Source: Methanolinea sp. (GTDB lineage: Archaea; Halobacteriota; Methanomicrobia; Methanomicrobiales; Methanospirillaceae). Taken from it: a stretch of 64,000 bases of DNA. The position numbers were made by a program, and so were the translations under genes. The stretch covers positions 1 to 64,000 of the forward strand of contig CP064971.1 in NCBI GenBank assembly GCA_016699325.1, read 5' to 3'. This document shows, piece by piece, positions 9,444-18,099 of this stretch; position 1 is the stretch's first letter, and each line of letters starts with the position of its first letter. The notes under the pieces are model-generated. The model did not search any database. It was not told the origin of the DNA and worked only from the letters and a program-made list of their open reading frames with translations.

Positions 9444-10260
9444 TCAGATCTCGGTTGAATACCCGGTGTAAAGTGCCGTAAAACGGTGGCCGAGCACCTT
9501 TTTGAGGGCAGTTTTGGCATCGTTTCCCGTGCAGTGACCGGTGATGACGCGGCCGCACCCGGCTGCCGCAGGCCCCTCGCCGGTGGAGCGGACCAGTTCC
9601 GGTGGTGTCGCCCGGTCGATGAGATGAAATCCGCCGACCACGGCCTGATCTGCCGGCCGGGATATCGTTCTTTTGCGGTATGCACGATATTCAGAATTCC
9701 GGAATAGCCGCACCCGGTTATTATGGTGATCCCGTCTCGTTCTTCAACAACCAAGAAAACCGTGGAGGAACTGGTCCGGCTCGAAACGTCCGTGTATCTA
9801 TGCCAGCAGTGAACTGTTCCCAGGAGGCAGTGGTTCCGTTCTCTGTATATTGGCGATGAGCATCAGGCCGGGAGCGATCCAGGTATCGGTTCCGACCCGG
9901 ATGAACCGATCTGCATGCGTTGAGAGAATTCCGGCATCAAGCCCGATATACCGGTACCGGCCAGGATCCCGGGCGTAGTAGGCTTCATTGCACCTTTCTT
10001 TCAGGTAGACTGGAGCCCTGGCATTATATTCCAGAAATGGGCCAAGACCCCCGCCGTGATCATAGTGGCCGTGGGAGAGAATTCCTGTCTTTATGCGAGC
10101 AAGATCCTGGCCAAGTGACTCGGCATTCCGGATGAACGTCCCGTCCTGTCCCATATCAAAAGGAGGAGCCTGCCCCGGGCTTCGATGAGAGCAGAGCCCG
10201 TGCTGTGGTAAGCCCGGGCTGTTTTCCCGGTGTATTCTCGATCAGGGTAGTAAGATACAT
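9444..10260 (-). pseudogene. Metallo-beta-lactamase-fold hydrolase (COG1237-like), frameshifted
   Basis: The start MYLTTLIENTPG at 10260 is followed after a change of frame near 10170 by FDMGQDGTFIRN and the metal-binding signature ILSHGHYDHGGGL. A piece starting near 9754 holds VVEERDGITIITGCGYSGIL, and a third frame encodes GGFHLIDRATPP and RVITGHCTGNDA. The order of motifs matches the COG1237 branch, whose methanogen members are often annotated as dihydropterin-linked synthases. That activity is not proven here. Frames change near 10170, 9770 and 9660. Confidence 0.65.
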
Positions 10261-10392
10261 GTCCCCGCTGGCTCCCTGATTCCTGTTCATTTGAACAATA
10301 AGGGGCATAAGGGTAACTAAAACGGCAAATCGCCGGATGTCAGGATTCCAGACTATCGGTTCACGGGCCAGGAGCCTGGAATCATTTCCTCC

Positions 10393-11182
10393 CTACCATC
10401 TTCGCACATGTTCCCATGCCCGATGAAGGGCGGGATCTTTTTCCGGGTTCCCGTATAAGGAGACATCCCGTCGCCCGTACCGGTCCCGATCTTCACCTAC
10501 CGGGCAAACCTTGATGCAGATTCCGCAGGGTGATACGAAGTGGCGGTGCAGTTCCGCAGTCCACGAAGCACACGCATGTTTATCGGTAAGGGAAGAGGGA
10601 TACCCCCCTGGTCCCAGGGCTGAAGAAGGGCACATCTCGACACATCGCATACAACGGGTGCAGAGGTCCTCTTCAAGGAGTGGATCGGGTGGGAGGCGTG
10701 CTGCAGAAAGGACGGTCCCGAACCGGACCCGTGGGCCGCTTTGAGGGGTGAGGATCATGTTGTTCACGCCAAAGTTCCCAAGTCCTGCAAGATAGGCAGC
10801 ATGGCGGTGAGAGAAGAAGGCAACCGGATTTTCCAGGAGCACCTCGATCGATCCGTATCCGTCCGGGGATAAAAACAGAGGGATACCCCGGGCTGTCAGA
10901 TACTCCGCCAGCCGGTAAGTATGCTGATCGAGGAGCGCGTTCACGGTGATGTAGAGTTCCCGGTAGTGGATCGAAGGCGAGGTTTCCAGTGCCGGGAGGG
11001 ACACAGGAAGCCCGATAACAATCGCCGATTCCGCCTCGGGAAATATGGACCAGGGATAGAATTCCTTCGGCATCCATGGCTGGAACGGCGGATCTTCCCA
11101 GCGGTGTACGTCGGCAACTCCGACCAGGGGATCTCAGTCCCCGGCACCGTGACCTGATCGACTCTTTCAGTGCTTCATGCAT
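10393..11182 (-). pseudogene. QueG-like 4Fe-4S protein, frameshift near start
   Basis: From 11073 the frame is clean to the stop. It encodes SAIVIGLPVSLPALETSPSI, HAAYLAGLGNFGVNNMILTP, and two ferredoxin-type cysteine clusters: CTRCMRCVEMCP and CGICIKVCPVG. This is the layout of epoxyqueuosine-reductase-related (COG1600) proteins, although the cobalamin part is short. The N-terminus (MHEALKESI at 11182, then VGVADVHRWEDPPFQPW in another frame) is separated by one or two indels near 11100-11160. Methanogen relatives are mostly uncharacterised redox proteins, so a role in queuosine or archaeosine metabolism is uncertain. Confidence 0.65.
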
Positions 11183-11310
11183 TCCAGGTCAAAGGATATC
11201 TGGAGTTTCCAGGCAAAAAAGGTACTATCTGAATAAAGATGGCATTTCACTGGCCGGATTCAGTCTGGAGCGCCGGATGCTGCGTGCCATGTCCCATATC
11301 CGGGCCAGGC

Positions 11311-11677
11311 TTACTGAATGCCTTTCAGTCTCTCAACCATTTCCTGCGCGATGGTCCTCACATAGCCGTTCTTATCGTGACAGGCCTCTGAAAGTGGTCC
11401 GATTGCGCGTTTGTCGCCCATTTGTCCCAATGCCACCACACAGGCAAACCGCACATCATGATCCTGATCACCGAGCATCCTGACCAGGTGTTCATATGCC
11501 CGTGGGTCTCCGATTCCCCCGAGGGCATCAATGGCGGCCAGTCGGACTTTCTTGTCGCTATCCCAGAGATTGATAACCAGTACTCGACTGCGTGGGGCCA
11601 AGTTTCCGTAATTCGGATATCGATCTCCAACGATCTGTGCCGGACATATCTGCCGGCTCTTCCAGTTTCGCATTCAT
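11311..11677 (-). pseudogene. Small HEAT-repeat protein, frameshifted
   Basis: ATG at 11677 has a strong ribosome site (AGGAGGGG, 5 nt away) and gives MNAKLEEPADMSGTDRWRSI. Near 11590 the frame must change to reach VRLAAIDALGGIGDPRAYEH and VRFACVVALGQMGDKRAIG, two PBS-lyase-type HEAT repeats, ending RTIAQEMVERLKGIQ. Intact length would be about 122 residues. Such short HEAT proteins are common in methanogens and are probably protein-binding modules. Compare the longer membrane HEAT protein at 16812. Confidence 0.6.
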
Positions 11678-12139
11678 GAAAACCCCTCCTTTTATTTGGA
11701 AGAAAAATGGCAGTAATCTGCTGCTCCACTATTGGTCCTGAAAAATTCGTGTTTGAAGTATATCCATGAACATAAATACCTTTGCCCGCCAATCCGCTCG
11801 TATGAGGAAGGCCTGTTTCTGGAATGAGGACGGTGCAGCAATGGTATAAAGCGATTATCCGGCCCTGCCTGCAATCTTCATAATGCACTTCAAGATCAAA
11901 CCCCTCGCCTTCCTTTTTCCTCGATATCAGCCTCCATTAAATGAAAACGTGGGAATTCCCTCATGGTCCGGATCCTGGAGTAACTCTGACCGGTACCTGG
12001 AGCGGGACATCTTTTTCGATCATGGTCATCGATCGCCTCGTGCATCCCGGGTTCTTCACCAACAATGCATGTATCCTTTGAACCATGTGCCGGGATGATG
12101 ACCCCGGAAAGACCGAGAGACAAAAAGGAGAGGTTCTGA
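11678..12139. other. No assignable gene
   Basis: About 460 bp. On the minus strand a fragment reads GLSGVIIPAHGSKDTCIVGE and EPGMHEAIDDHD near 12030-12110. It has a coding look but no family I can name. AT-rich sequence at 11690-11780 probably holds the promoter of the HEAT gene. Nothing else is supported. Confidence 0.3.
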
Positions 12140-13117
12140 TTATAGCACCCGGACTGTAAGATCATGCAGTTCGGTCTTCTCGATGAAAGTGAGATTCACG
12201 GGAGTGCCCCACATCTGGATGGTGGCTGCGTCTTTCCCGGCTCGAATTCAAACGCGATGCGGAGTCTGTCAACCTCATACTCCGGGACAAGATTGAGCGG
12301 CAGGTAGTGTTCTCCGTCATCACCGGTAATTCCAAAGAACCCACCTTCAAGGTCGATGAAGGCAATGGTACCTTCCGCGACCCATGGACGCCGGTATTCA
12401 CCGTGAACGGCATGTTCGCCTCTCCCTGTTGCTTTTAATGAGAATGCATGGATCCCTCCGGAGCCTGCCATCATGCCAGGGGGTTGGGACGGGATATACT
12501 CATCACCGATAAGGGAAAGGCCGTTTGGAACCGTTAGAATCCAGGAATACCCGGTGGTCGGGTTCTCGGCCAGCCGGATACCGAATTCTCCTCCCAGTCC
12601 CTGGGGAAACGGTTTTTCGTTATCCCCTTCTGTGTAAATGGTATAATTGAGCGGAATCCCGGTTGGTGGAGGGCTCCCGCCCACCCGTAGATTCAGGGTG
12701 AAGCTGGTCTGGTTTCCGGTTGTGGATTCCCATTGCCTTGAATAAATACCGGAAATTGTCTGCATCCCAGGTTGGACTGCTCTCAGGACCCACAGGTAGG
12801 TTCCCCCTGCCCCGACCAGTCTGCTGCCCGGATCATCAGGCTGGTAGCTTCGTTTTCAATGACAAGGCCGGGCGTCACCGACAGCCGCCAGGTAAACCCG
12901 GTAGTTGGGTTTCCAGGTAGCCGGGCGTATCCTGGCATCAGGGGGGACGTCGTAGGTTTCACCATCGTTGGTCATGCCAAAAGTACACCTTACCTGAACA
13001 GGGAGTCGGCACAGGAGTTGGCGGCACTTTGTCCTCATCTCCCAAGCACCCGGAGAGCACGGCGGCTGCAATGAAAAGGGTTGCAAGGACCGCGAGGGGA
13101 ATGATTTCTTTCTGCAT
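12140..13117 (-). pseudogene. Lipoprotein with two chagasin-type protease-inhibitor domains, frameshifted
   Basis: ATG at 13117 starts a lipoprotein signal peptide, MQKEIIPLAVLATLFIAAAV then LSGC, with a Thr-Pro-rich linker behind the cysteine. Two chagasin (inhibitor family I42) domains follow. The first has GNPTTGFTW near 12900 and ISGIYSRQWE near 12740. The second has ENPTTGYSW near 12560, GMMAGSGGIHAF near 12460 and YRRPWV near 12390. These are the three inhibitory loops (NPTTG, GxGG, RPW) that block papain-like proteases. Frames change near 12990, 12780 and 12235. The corrected end, LTFIEKTELHDLTVRVL, stops at 12140. A papain-like protease gene lies at 46173. Confidence 0.7.
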
Positions 13118-13435
13118 CAGGTATCATCTCACGTTGTGTGATAACCGTCTTTTTATCCCGATTTACATAAATCTTCTATTAGCTGCGAAATTCTTTGAAG
13201 TTACAGGGCATTCCCGTTGCCGGGAATGAGAGGGTATCCCCGTTCACTCCTGCCACTTCTGGTAAGTATTATGTGCCTTCCATCTATGTAGGTGCATGGA
13301 ACCCACCTGCAAAAAAAGCCAAAATTATTGATATTGTGTATTCTGTAAAAATCCCAAATAATACTCTGCTTAGTATATTCAGGAGGGCTGGGTCCCTTCA
13401 ACTACTAAAAATTTAAAAAAACTGATTATCTGTTT
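13118..13435. other. Intergenic, with a perfect hairpin at 13209-13228
   Basis: This AT-rich gap contains the palindrome CATTCCCG-TTGC-CGGGAATG (8-bp stem, 4-nt loop). It lies between the end of the methyltransferase gene and the start of the chagasin lipoprotein gene, both on the minus strand, so it could be a terminator-like or 5' leader structure. No T-run follows it directly. Confidence 0.4.
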
Positions 13436-14113
13436 TCAGGATTTTCTTGCAATTATTAAAAATTGTTTTCCAAAGATTTTCCATAAGAGCCTGCATTTAA
13501 GAAAAACTTTTAGAAGTATTAAAGGAGGCTGTCCCCCTCCCCTCGACATTGTATATGGTAAAAATTTTGGCACTACATCCAAAATTTCAAAACCAGAGAG
13601 CTTTAAGACTTCAGCCATTGAGTTATCGGAGATAGGAATGTAGTGATCCCAAAAATCCCAGTACTCTTTAGCCAGATATCTAATGTTTGGACCCATTAAG
13701 ATTATTATTCCACCTGGTTTTAAGCATCTAAAGGCTTCATTTAGAGTTTTTTCTACTTGCTCTTTTTTGAATAAATGCTCCAAAAAATTACTAGAGAAAA
13801 CAACATCGATAGAGCTATCCTCAACTGATACCCACTTTTCTGAACATTCTTGATTTAAAAAATTTATGTCATCTGCTAGGTATTTCCTGCCATCTGGATT
13901 TAGATCGATCGCATATTTTGTTTTGGCATCGATATTTGTAATAAACTCGCCATATCCAGAGCCAATATCCAAAACAGCTGCATCATCTGGAATGTGTTTT
14001 TGAAATATATTTTTACACAATATTTTCCATACGTTCTTTCTGTAATCCTCTAAGCCTCCAAACCTTATGCTGTACTCTTCTTGAAGTTTTTTACCCTTTT
14101 CCAAGCTACTCAT
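13436..14113 (-). CDS. Class I SAM-dependent methyltransferase, AT-rich
   Basis: The 225-residue protein carries the SAM-binding motif I AAVLDIGSGYGEFI near residues 43-56, the motif II acidic end YAIDLNPDG, the post-motif VFSSNFLEHLF and GIIILMGPNIRYL. It is a type-11-like methyltransferase; the substrate is unknown. Members of this type often sit in surface-polysaccharide clusters. The gene is markedly richer in A and T than both neighbours and has no frameshift, unlike nearly everything to its left, which suggests recent acquisition. No glycosyltransferases are adjacent. Confidence 0.8.
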   Translation of the reverse strand: MSSLEKGKKLQEEYSIRFGGLEDYRKNVWKILCKNIFQKHIPDDAAVLDIGSGYGEFITNIDAKTKYAIDLNPDGRKYLADDINFLNQECSEKWVSVEDSSIDVVFSSNFLEHLFKKEQVEKTLNEAFRCLKPGGIIILMGPNIRYLAKEYWDFWDHYIPISDNSMAEVLKLSGFEILDVVPKFLPYTMSRGGGQPPLILLKVFLKCRLLWKIFGKQFLIIARKS

Positions 14114-14227
14114 CTGTTGCCCTTTTTGTTAATTTTCTTCCAAATCCTATAGATTCACTTATTCCCCCTGTCACACCTGCATGAACAGGCCCAAGGCCCG
14201 GCTCTGAACCTTTTTTATTGCGGGTGT

Positions 14228-14620
14228 TTATTTCCGTGGGGTCTTCCGGTAGACCATTCCCTGGAATATGGCGATTGGAACCCCTTTTTCATCGCTTATC
14301 CTTACCGTGTAGGTGGCAAGCTTCGGGTTGAGGTCGAACTCCTCTGCATCGGCATAGAGTGTACCGGAGGAAACCGATCTCATATAGGAGATATGGGCAT
14401 TTATGGCAGCAGCAGGTATGCCATGGGAATTTGACGCAACAGCAAAGGCGGTATCGGCAAGAGTGAAGATGGCCCCGCCGTGCACAGTTCCATGGCTGTT
14501 CAGGTGCATGTCGCAAACCTCCATTTTTACCCGTGCCCTTCCCGAAGAAGACTCGAGGAGCGTGATTCCCGCTTGCCGGGCGAAGGCATCTCTTGCGAGA
14601 AATTGTTCCGGATCATCCAT
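14228..14620 (-). CDS. PaaI-like hotdog-fold thioesterase
   Basis: From ATG 14620 the protein reads MDDPEQFLARDAFARQAGI, the usual start of PaaI-type acyl-CoA thioesterases. It then carries the active-site segment HLNSHGTVHGGAIFTLADTA and the core strand AAAINAHISYMRS. About 130 residues is normal for the family, which works as a tetramer on phenylacetyl-type or other acyl-CoAs. The open frame continues upstream to 14893, but that part is not conserved-looking and no ribosome site marks it. I therefore prefer the internal ATG. Confidence 0.78.
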   Translation of the reverse strand: MDDPEQFLARDAFARQAGITLLESSSGRARVKMEVCDMHLNSHGTVHGGAIFTLADTAFAVASNSHGIPAAAINAHISYMRSVSSGTLYADAEEFDLNPKLATYTVRISDEKGVPIAIFQGMVYRKTPRK

Positions 14621-15518
14621 ACGCCCATTGTACTCGTTGTTTGCAATGAAAGTATGGATCCTGTCCAGGTTGAGCTTGTTTCCGTTTCGCTTCAGAAATT
14701 CAGGATTTTCACGCATACCACCTTCATTCGGGCGTGTATAAAAAACGATGATGATGGACTGCCATGCATACCACCCGTGGGAAGGGGAACGATGATAATG
14801 AACAATGTGAAAAGAAAGACGCTTGACAGAGTCAGAGCGGAGAGTTATATAGCCCCTCGTTTCCAGTTCGCGCGTGATTTGGCCTGACAACAACGGATGC
14901 TGGACTTAGCCGCCCATCGATATGCGGGTGAGAGAGTCCGGACACGAGGCTCGATTTCCGACGGTAAAAGCATTCATGAATTTTAGTAACGCGTAATGTT
15001 TTAATCGGGTCCAGGGATCGGCAGAGATAATCCCTTGTTGGGATGATCTCACTGGTAGGAAAACAAAAAGGAGATCACCCCGGTTGGATATCGTGCACAC
15101 AATTGAAGCTAAGGTATGCATTTGTGAAGACGGCCAGCCGATACCGATCGAGAGTATTTTAGCATCGGTGAAGAAACCCGGGATCGAATCCCTGCCAACT
15201 CGAACGCATACTCGAGGCAATTAATATAACGTCAAATTTCAACTCCGAAGTAATAGCAAGTTTCTCTACCATGACCTGATGAAGGGTGATTCGGTATCAC
15301 GGTATCTGGATATCGCCTCCTGCGGGAACGTGATGATCTATTTCGATGGGCATCAAGATCCAATCTTCTCTGTGAATTTCATGTTGGTCTCCTAACCGGC
15401 GGCCATTACATCATGGGACTGTCCGGGCATCTGGGTAAAGAAGGAGAATAGTTCTTCAGGCCGTATCGTCACCAGCATAAAAATATACCCTCGATCTAAC
15501 GAAAAGGGAGAATTGGTT
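14621..15518. other. Long gap without a supported gene
   Basis: About 900 bp. A plus-strand stretch near 15260-15395 reads MKGDSVSRYLDIASCGNV and continues to a stop after FMLVS. It could be a 38-residue peptide or a remnant, with no start signal to support it. Otherwise I see only shadows. Some of this may be decayed coding sequence. Confidence 0.3.
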
Positions 15519-16094
15519 TCAGGCCTGGTGACGCTCAAGAAGGGTCTGGGCTGGCAGCCGAATAGTAATATGGTAGCAGGACAACGGAAAGAGCTCTTCG
15601 GTTATCTTCAGTGAACAACGGTCCAGATTCCCTCCGAAAAGACGGTCATACCACGTCTCCTTCCTCCGGTAGTACGAAAGAATTGCCTCCCACCCCTCCT
15701 GGTATGGAATGGTCTCGATGAATCTGCGGCCAATTTCGACCGGGAGGTCATCCCGTCGTTTATCCACGATCAGGGAACAGGTGTCAATCTCGGACATACC
15801 AGCGGGAAATACCCTGAATTCAACAGATATGTCGGCCCGGTGTAGCCCATGTGAACAGAACTCGATAAATTCATAGAAAAACTCCAGAAATATCCTGTGT
15901 TTATCATTAAGTTCTCCAAGAATGGCTTTTATCGCCATGTCCCGGGCCTGTTCCGGAATCAGTGTCTCAACCTTCAGCCGGTGCATTAAAGCATCTTCTG
16001 ATTTCAGGTGTTCGAGCATTCGTCTTAGAGCGTGGTACTGCTTCCAGAACTCCCTCTCGTAGGTGGCTGCAGGCAGGCTCAGATCATCGGGCAT
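15519..16094 (-). CDS. Hypothetical helical protein
   Basis: The ATG at 16094 (MPDDLSLPAATYEREFWKQY) has a ribosome site GAGGGAG four bases upstream and overlaps the end of the preceding small membrane-protein gene by 11 bp, so the two are translated together. The 191-residue product is charged and mostly helical at first (LKVETLIPEQARDMAIKAIL), then more mixed (CSLIVDKRRDDLPVEIGRRF). No membrane segment or known motif is seen, and I do not recognise the family. Confidence 0.65.
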   Translation of the reverse strand: MPDDLSLPAATYEREFWKQYHALRRMLEHLKSEDALMHRLKVETLIPEQARDMAIKAILGELNDKHRIFLEFFYEFIEFCSHGLHRADISVEFRVFPAGMSEIDTCSLIVDKRRDDLPVEIGRRFIETIPYQEGWEAILSYYRRKETWYDRLFGGNLDRCSLKITEELFPLSCYHITIRLPAQTLLERHQA

Positions 16095-16353
16095 TTTCTC
16101 CCTCTGTTTCCGATTTCTGTTCATCCGATCCGGCAATATATCCTTTCAGAAAACGCTCCATCTCTTTCTTCTTCCGGGCCTGAGCTCTGATCTCACCAAC
16201 AAGGAGGATGCAGTTGAACACGAGGACGATACCCACCATGGCGACGCTTACCACGAGCATGAACCCCTGAATCAAGAGAAATGTCGCCCAGAGAACAGCA
16301 ACGAAGCAGATCAGGTAAAAAACAATCCATAATCTGGCATTCAGGATATCCAT
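16084..16353 (-). CDS. Small two-helix membrane protein
   Basis: Starting at ATG 16353 (MDILNARLWIVFYLICFVAV), the 89-residue product has two membrane segments, roughly residues 8-28 and 31-52. A charged tail follows (AQARKKKEMERFLKGYIAG). It is cotranscribed with the following hypothetical gene, given the overlap at 16084-16094. No family is recognised. Upstream of 16353 the open frame continues, but without a signal for an earlier start. Confidence 0.6.
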   Translation of the reverse strand: MDILNARLWIVFYLICFVAVLWATFLLIQGFMLVVSVAMVGIVLVFNCILLVGEIRAQARKKKEMERFLKGYIAGSDEQKSETEGENAR

Positions 16354-16808
16354 ACATTCACTTCTGCATGAAGGAGAAATAAATAAGTACCTGTTTCTGC
16401 TGCAGGGGCTGTGCAGAGAAAAATGAAAAATGCTGTGCTGCAACATCCTCCACCGCCGGGCTGACCATTGGGGCTGTCAATTGGTAGAAGTGTACCGGTA
16501 TGGGGGGATAATCACCGACTGCTTTATTCAGATCATGCAGCTGTCAGGGGGGGGTATTTCTGCGATTCTCCAGCGCATCTCCTAGCCGCTGAACAGGGCC
16601 GGGAAAAGAGATCGAGCGCCAGGCATCTGCCTGGATATTCGGGGAGTAATGAACGGAGATGATTGGGATCTTCTATTGTTTCTCAACGGCTTTGTCCCTT
16701 GAATACCGAATCGAGATACCATGGCTACGGGCAGCTGTCCTGCAAATGGCAGAGTTGTTTTGGGCCGGATAAAATCCATAACCATTAATAGGAAAAGCCT
16801 GCACCTCT
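16354..16808. other. Intergenic region with promoter for the HEAT membrane protein
   Basis: About 450 bp between divergent genes. The element attaata at 16784-16790 is centred 25 bp upstream of the ATG at 16812 and fits a TATA box for a leaderless transcript of the plus-strand gene. A run of eight G lies at about 16540-16547. No other gene is evident. Confidence 0.4.
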
Positions 16809-16811
16809 GTG

Positions 16812-18002
16812 ATGATCGCCATGGAGCGTACTGGACAAGGGGGCTATCTGGCTGCCGGATTCGGGGGGCAGGTACTGAAACTCACCGTTATCGGGATATT
16901 TTCAGTAATTGCGCTGGCAGTCACTCTCTTTGCCTTTTTTTCCGATGAAACCTTCTTCGGAATTGCGAATATCATCCTCCTCCCCCACCTGTACCTCATC
17001 CCGATTATCCTCTTCGCGTTCTGGTACCCGAAACGCGGCCTCCAGATCACCATCATCATCATCGTGACGCTCGTCGTTCTCACCTTCGTTTTCTATTACA
17101 GGGGGATGATCCAGGACCCGCTCTTCATGCTCCTCAATTCAGGCGTTGACCTGATGATTGTTTTCGCCCTTGCCCTGTATGCCAAGGACCGTGACCTCAT
17201 CGAGGGAATCCTGAAAGATATCATGGGGCAGTACCGGGGCAGCCGGGGAAGGACGAAAGGTGACAGGCTGGGGCAGGCAGAAAAATGGGAAGGCCTGTTC
17301 TCCCTGGATGTTTCTGAGATAGTACAGGCACTCCGGACTGGCGATGAGGATGACCGGGAGGAAGCGGCCCGGGCACTTGGAGAGCTCCGGGACCCGGAAG
17401 CGGTCGAACCGCTCACCGCAGCACTTGGCGACCAGAGCAGGTATGTGCGTAGAGAGGCAGCAAAGGCGCTTGGCGCAATCGGCGAGGAACGGTGTATTCC
17501 CCCTCTGATAAAGGCTCTCCGGGACGAGGATCGGTCCGCACGCGAGGGTGCGGCTGAGGGCCTGGCAATGATGGGCACCATGGCCATAAACTCCCTCGCC
17601 CGGGCCCTCGATGATCCGGACTGGCATGTCCGGATGGGTGCTGTGGTAGCGCTCAGAATTATCGGCGACCGGACCGTCATGCCGGGGATTATCAGGGCGG
17701 CAGGAGACGAGAACCGCTTCGTACGCCGCGAAGCGATAAAAGGGCTGGGCAGGATTGGTGGTAATGAAGTCCTCCAACCGCTCGCCGACGCTCTCACCGA
17801 TGAGGATACCGGCGTGCGGCTCCGGGCTGCCGGAGCTTTGGGCAGGACCGGTCGCGATGATGCAATCGCCCCGCTCATAGGTGCCCTGGGAGACCGGGAC
17901 AGCGGCGTGCGGCTCCGGGCCATACAGGCTCTCGAGGAGATCGGTAGTCCCGCGGCACGGGCGGTCCTCGAACAGCACGGTGAGCAGGCCGGAAAGGATT
18001 GA
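16812..18002 (+). CDS. Membrane protein with C-terminal HEAT repeats
   Basis: The 396-residue product has four predicted membrane helices in its first 125 residues (IGIFSVIALAVTLFAFF; IILLPHLYLIPIILFAFWY; ITIIIIVTLVVLTFVFYY; VDLMIVFALALYA). A charged linker and about seven PBS-lyase-type HEAT repeats follow, from about residue 165 to the end (for example AARALGELRDPEAVEPLTAA and VRREAAKALGAIGEERCIPP). The repeats are probably cytoplasmic and bind a partner. No enzymatic domain is present. The frame is intact. ATG 16812 is preferred over GTG 16809 and ATG 16821 because of TATA spacing. Confidence 0.8.
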   Translation: MIAMERTGQGGYLAAGFGGQVLKLTVIGIFSVIALAVTLFAFFSDETFFGIANIILLPHLYLIPIILFAFWYPKRGLQITIIIIVTLVVLTFVFYYRGMIQDPLFMLLNSGVDLMIVFALALYAKDRDLIEGILKDIMGQYRGSRGRTKGDRLGQAEKWEGLFSLDVSEIVQALRTGDEDDREEAARALGELRDPEAVEPLTAALGDQSRYVRREAAKALGAIGEERCIPPLIKALRDEDRSAREGAAEGLAMMGTMAINSLARALDDPDWHVRMGAVVALRIIGDRTVMPGIIRAAGDENRFVRREAIKGLGRIGGNEVLQPLADALTDEDTGVRLRAAGALGRTGRDDAIAPLIGALGDRDSGVRLRAIQALEEIGSPAARAVLEQHGEQAGKD

Positions 18003-18099
18003 TCTCCTGGTACCCGGCCAGGATCTTTCGGAAATTCTCTTTATCCACGGATTTTAATGTTTTCCGGTGCTACTTTGAATAAAACTTGGGTGAATGCAT

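Noticed and set aside
17096..17978. Two minus-strand open frames of about 275 residues
   Set aside because: They are antisense to the HEAT-repeat region, rich in Ser, Arg and Pro as expected for shadows, with no conserved motif.
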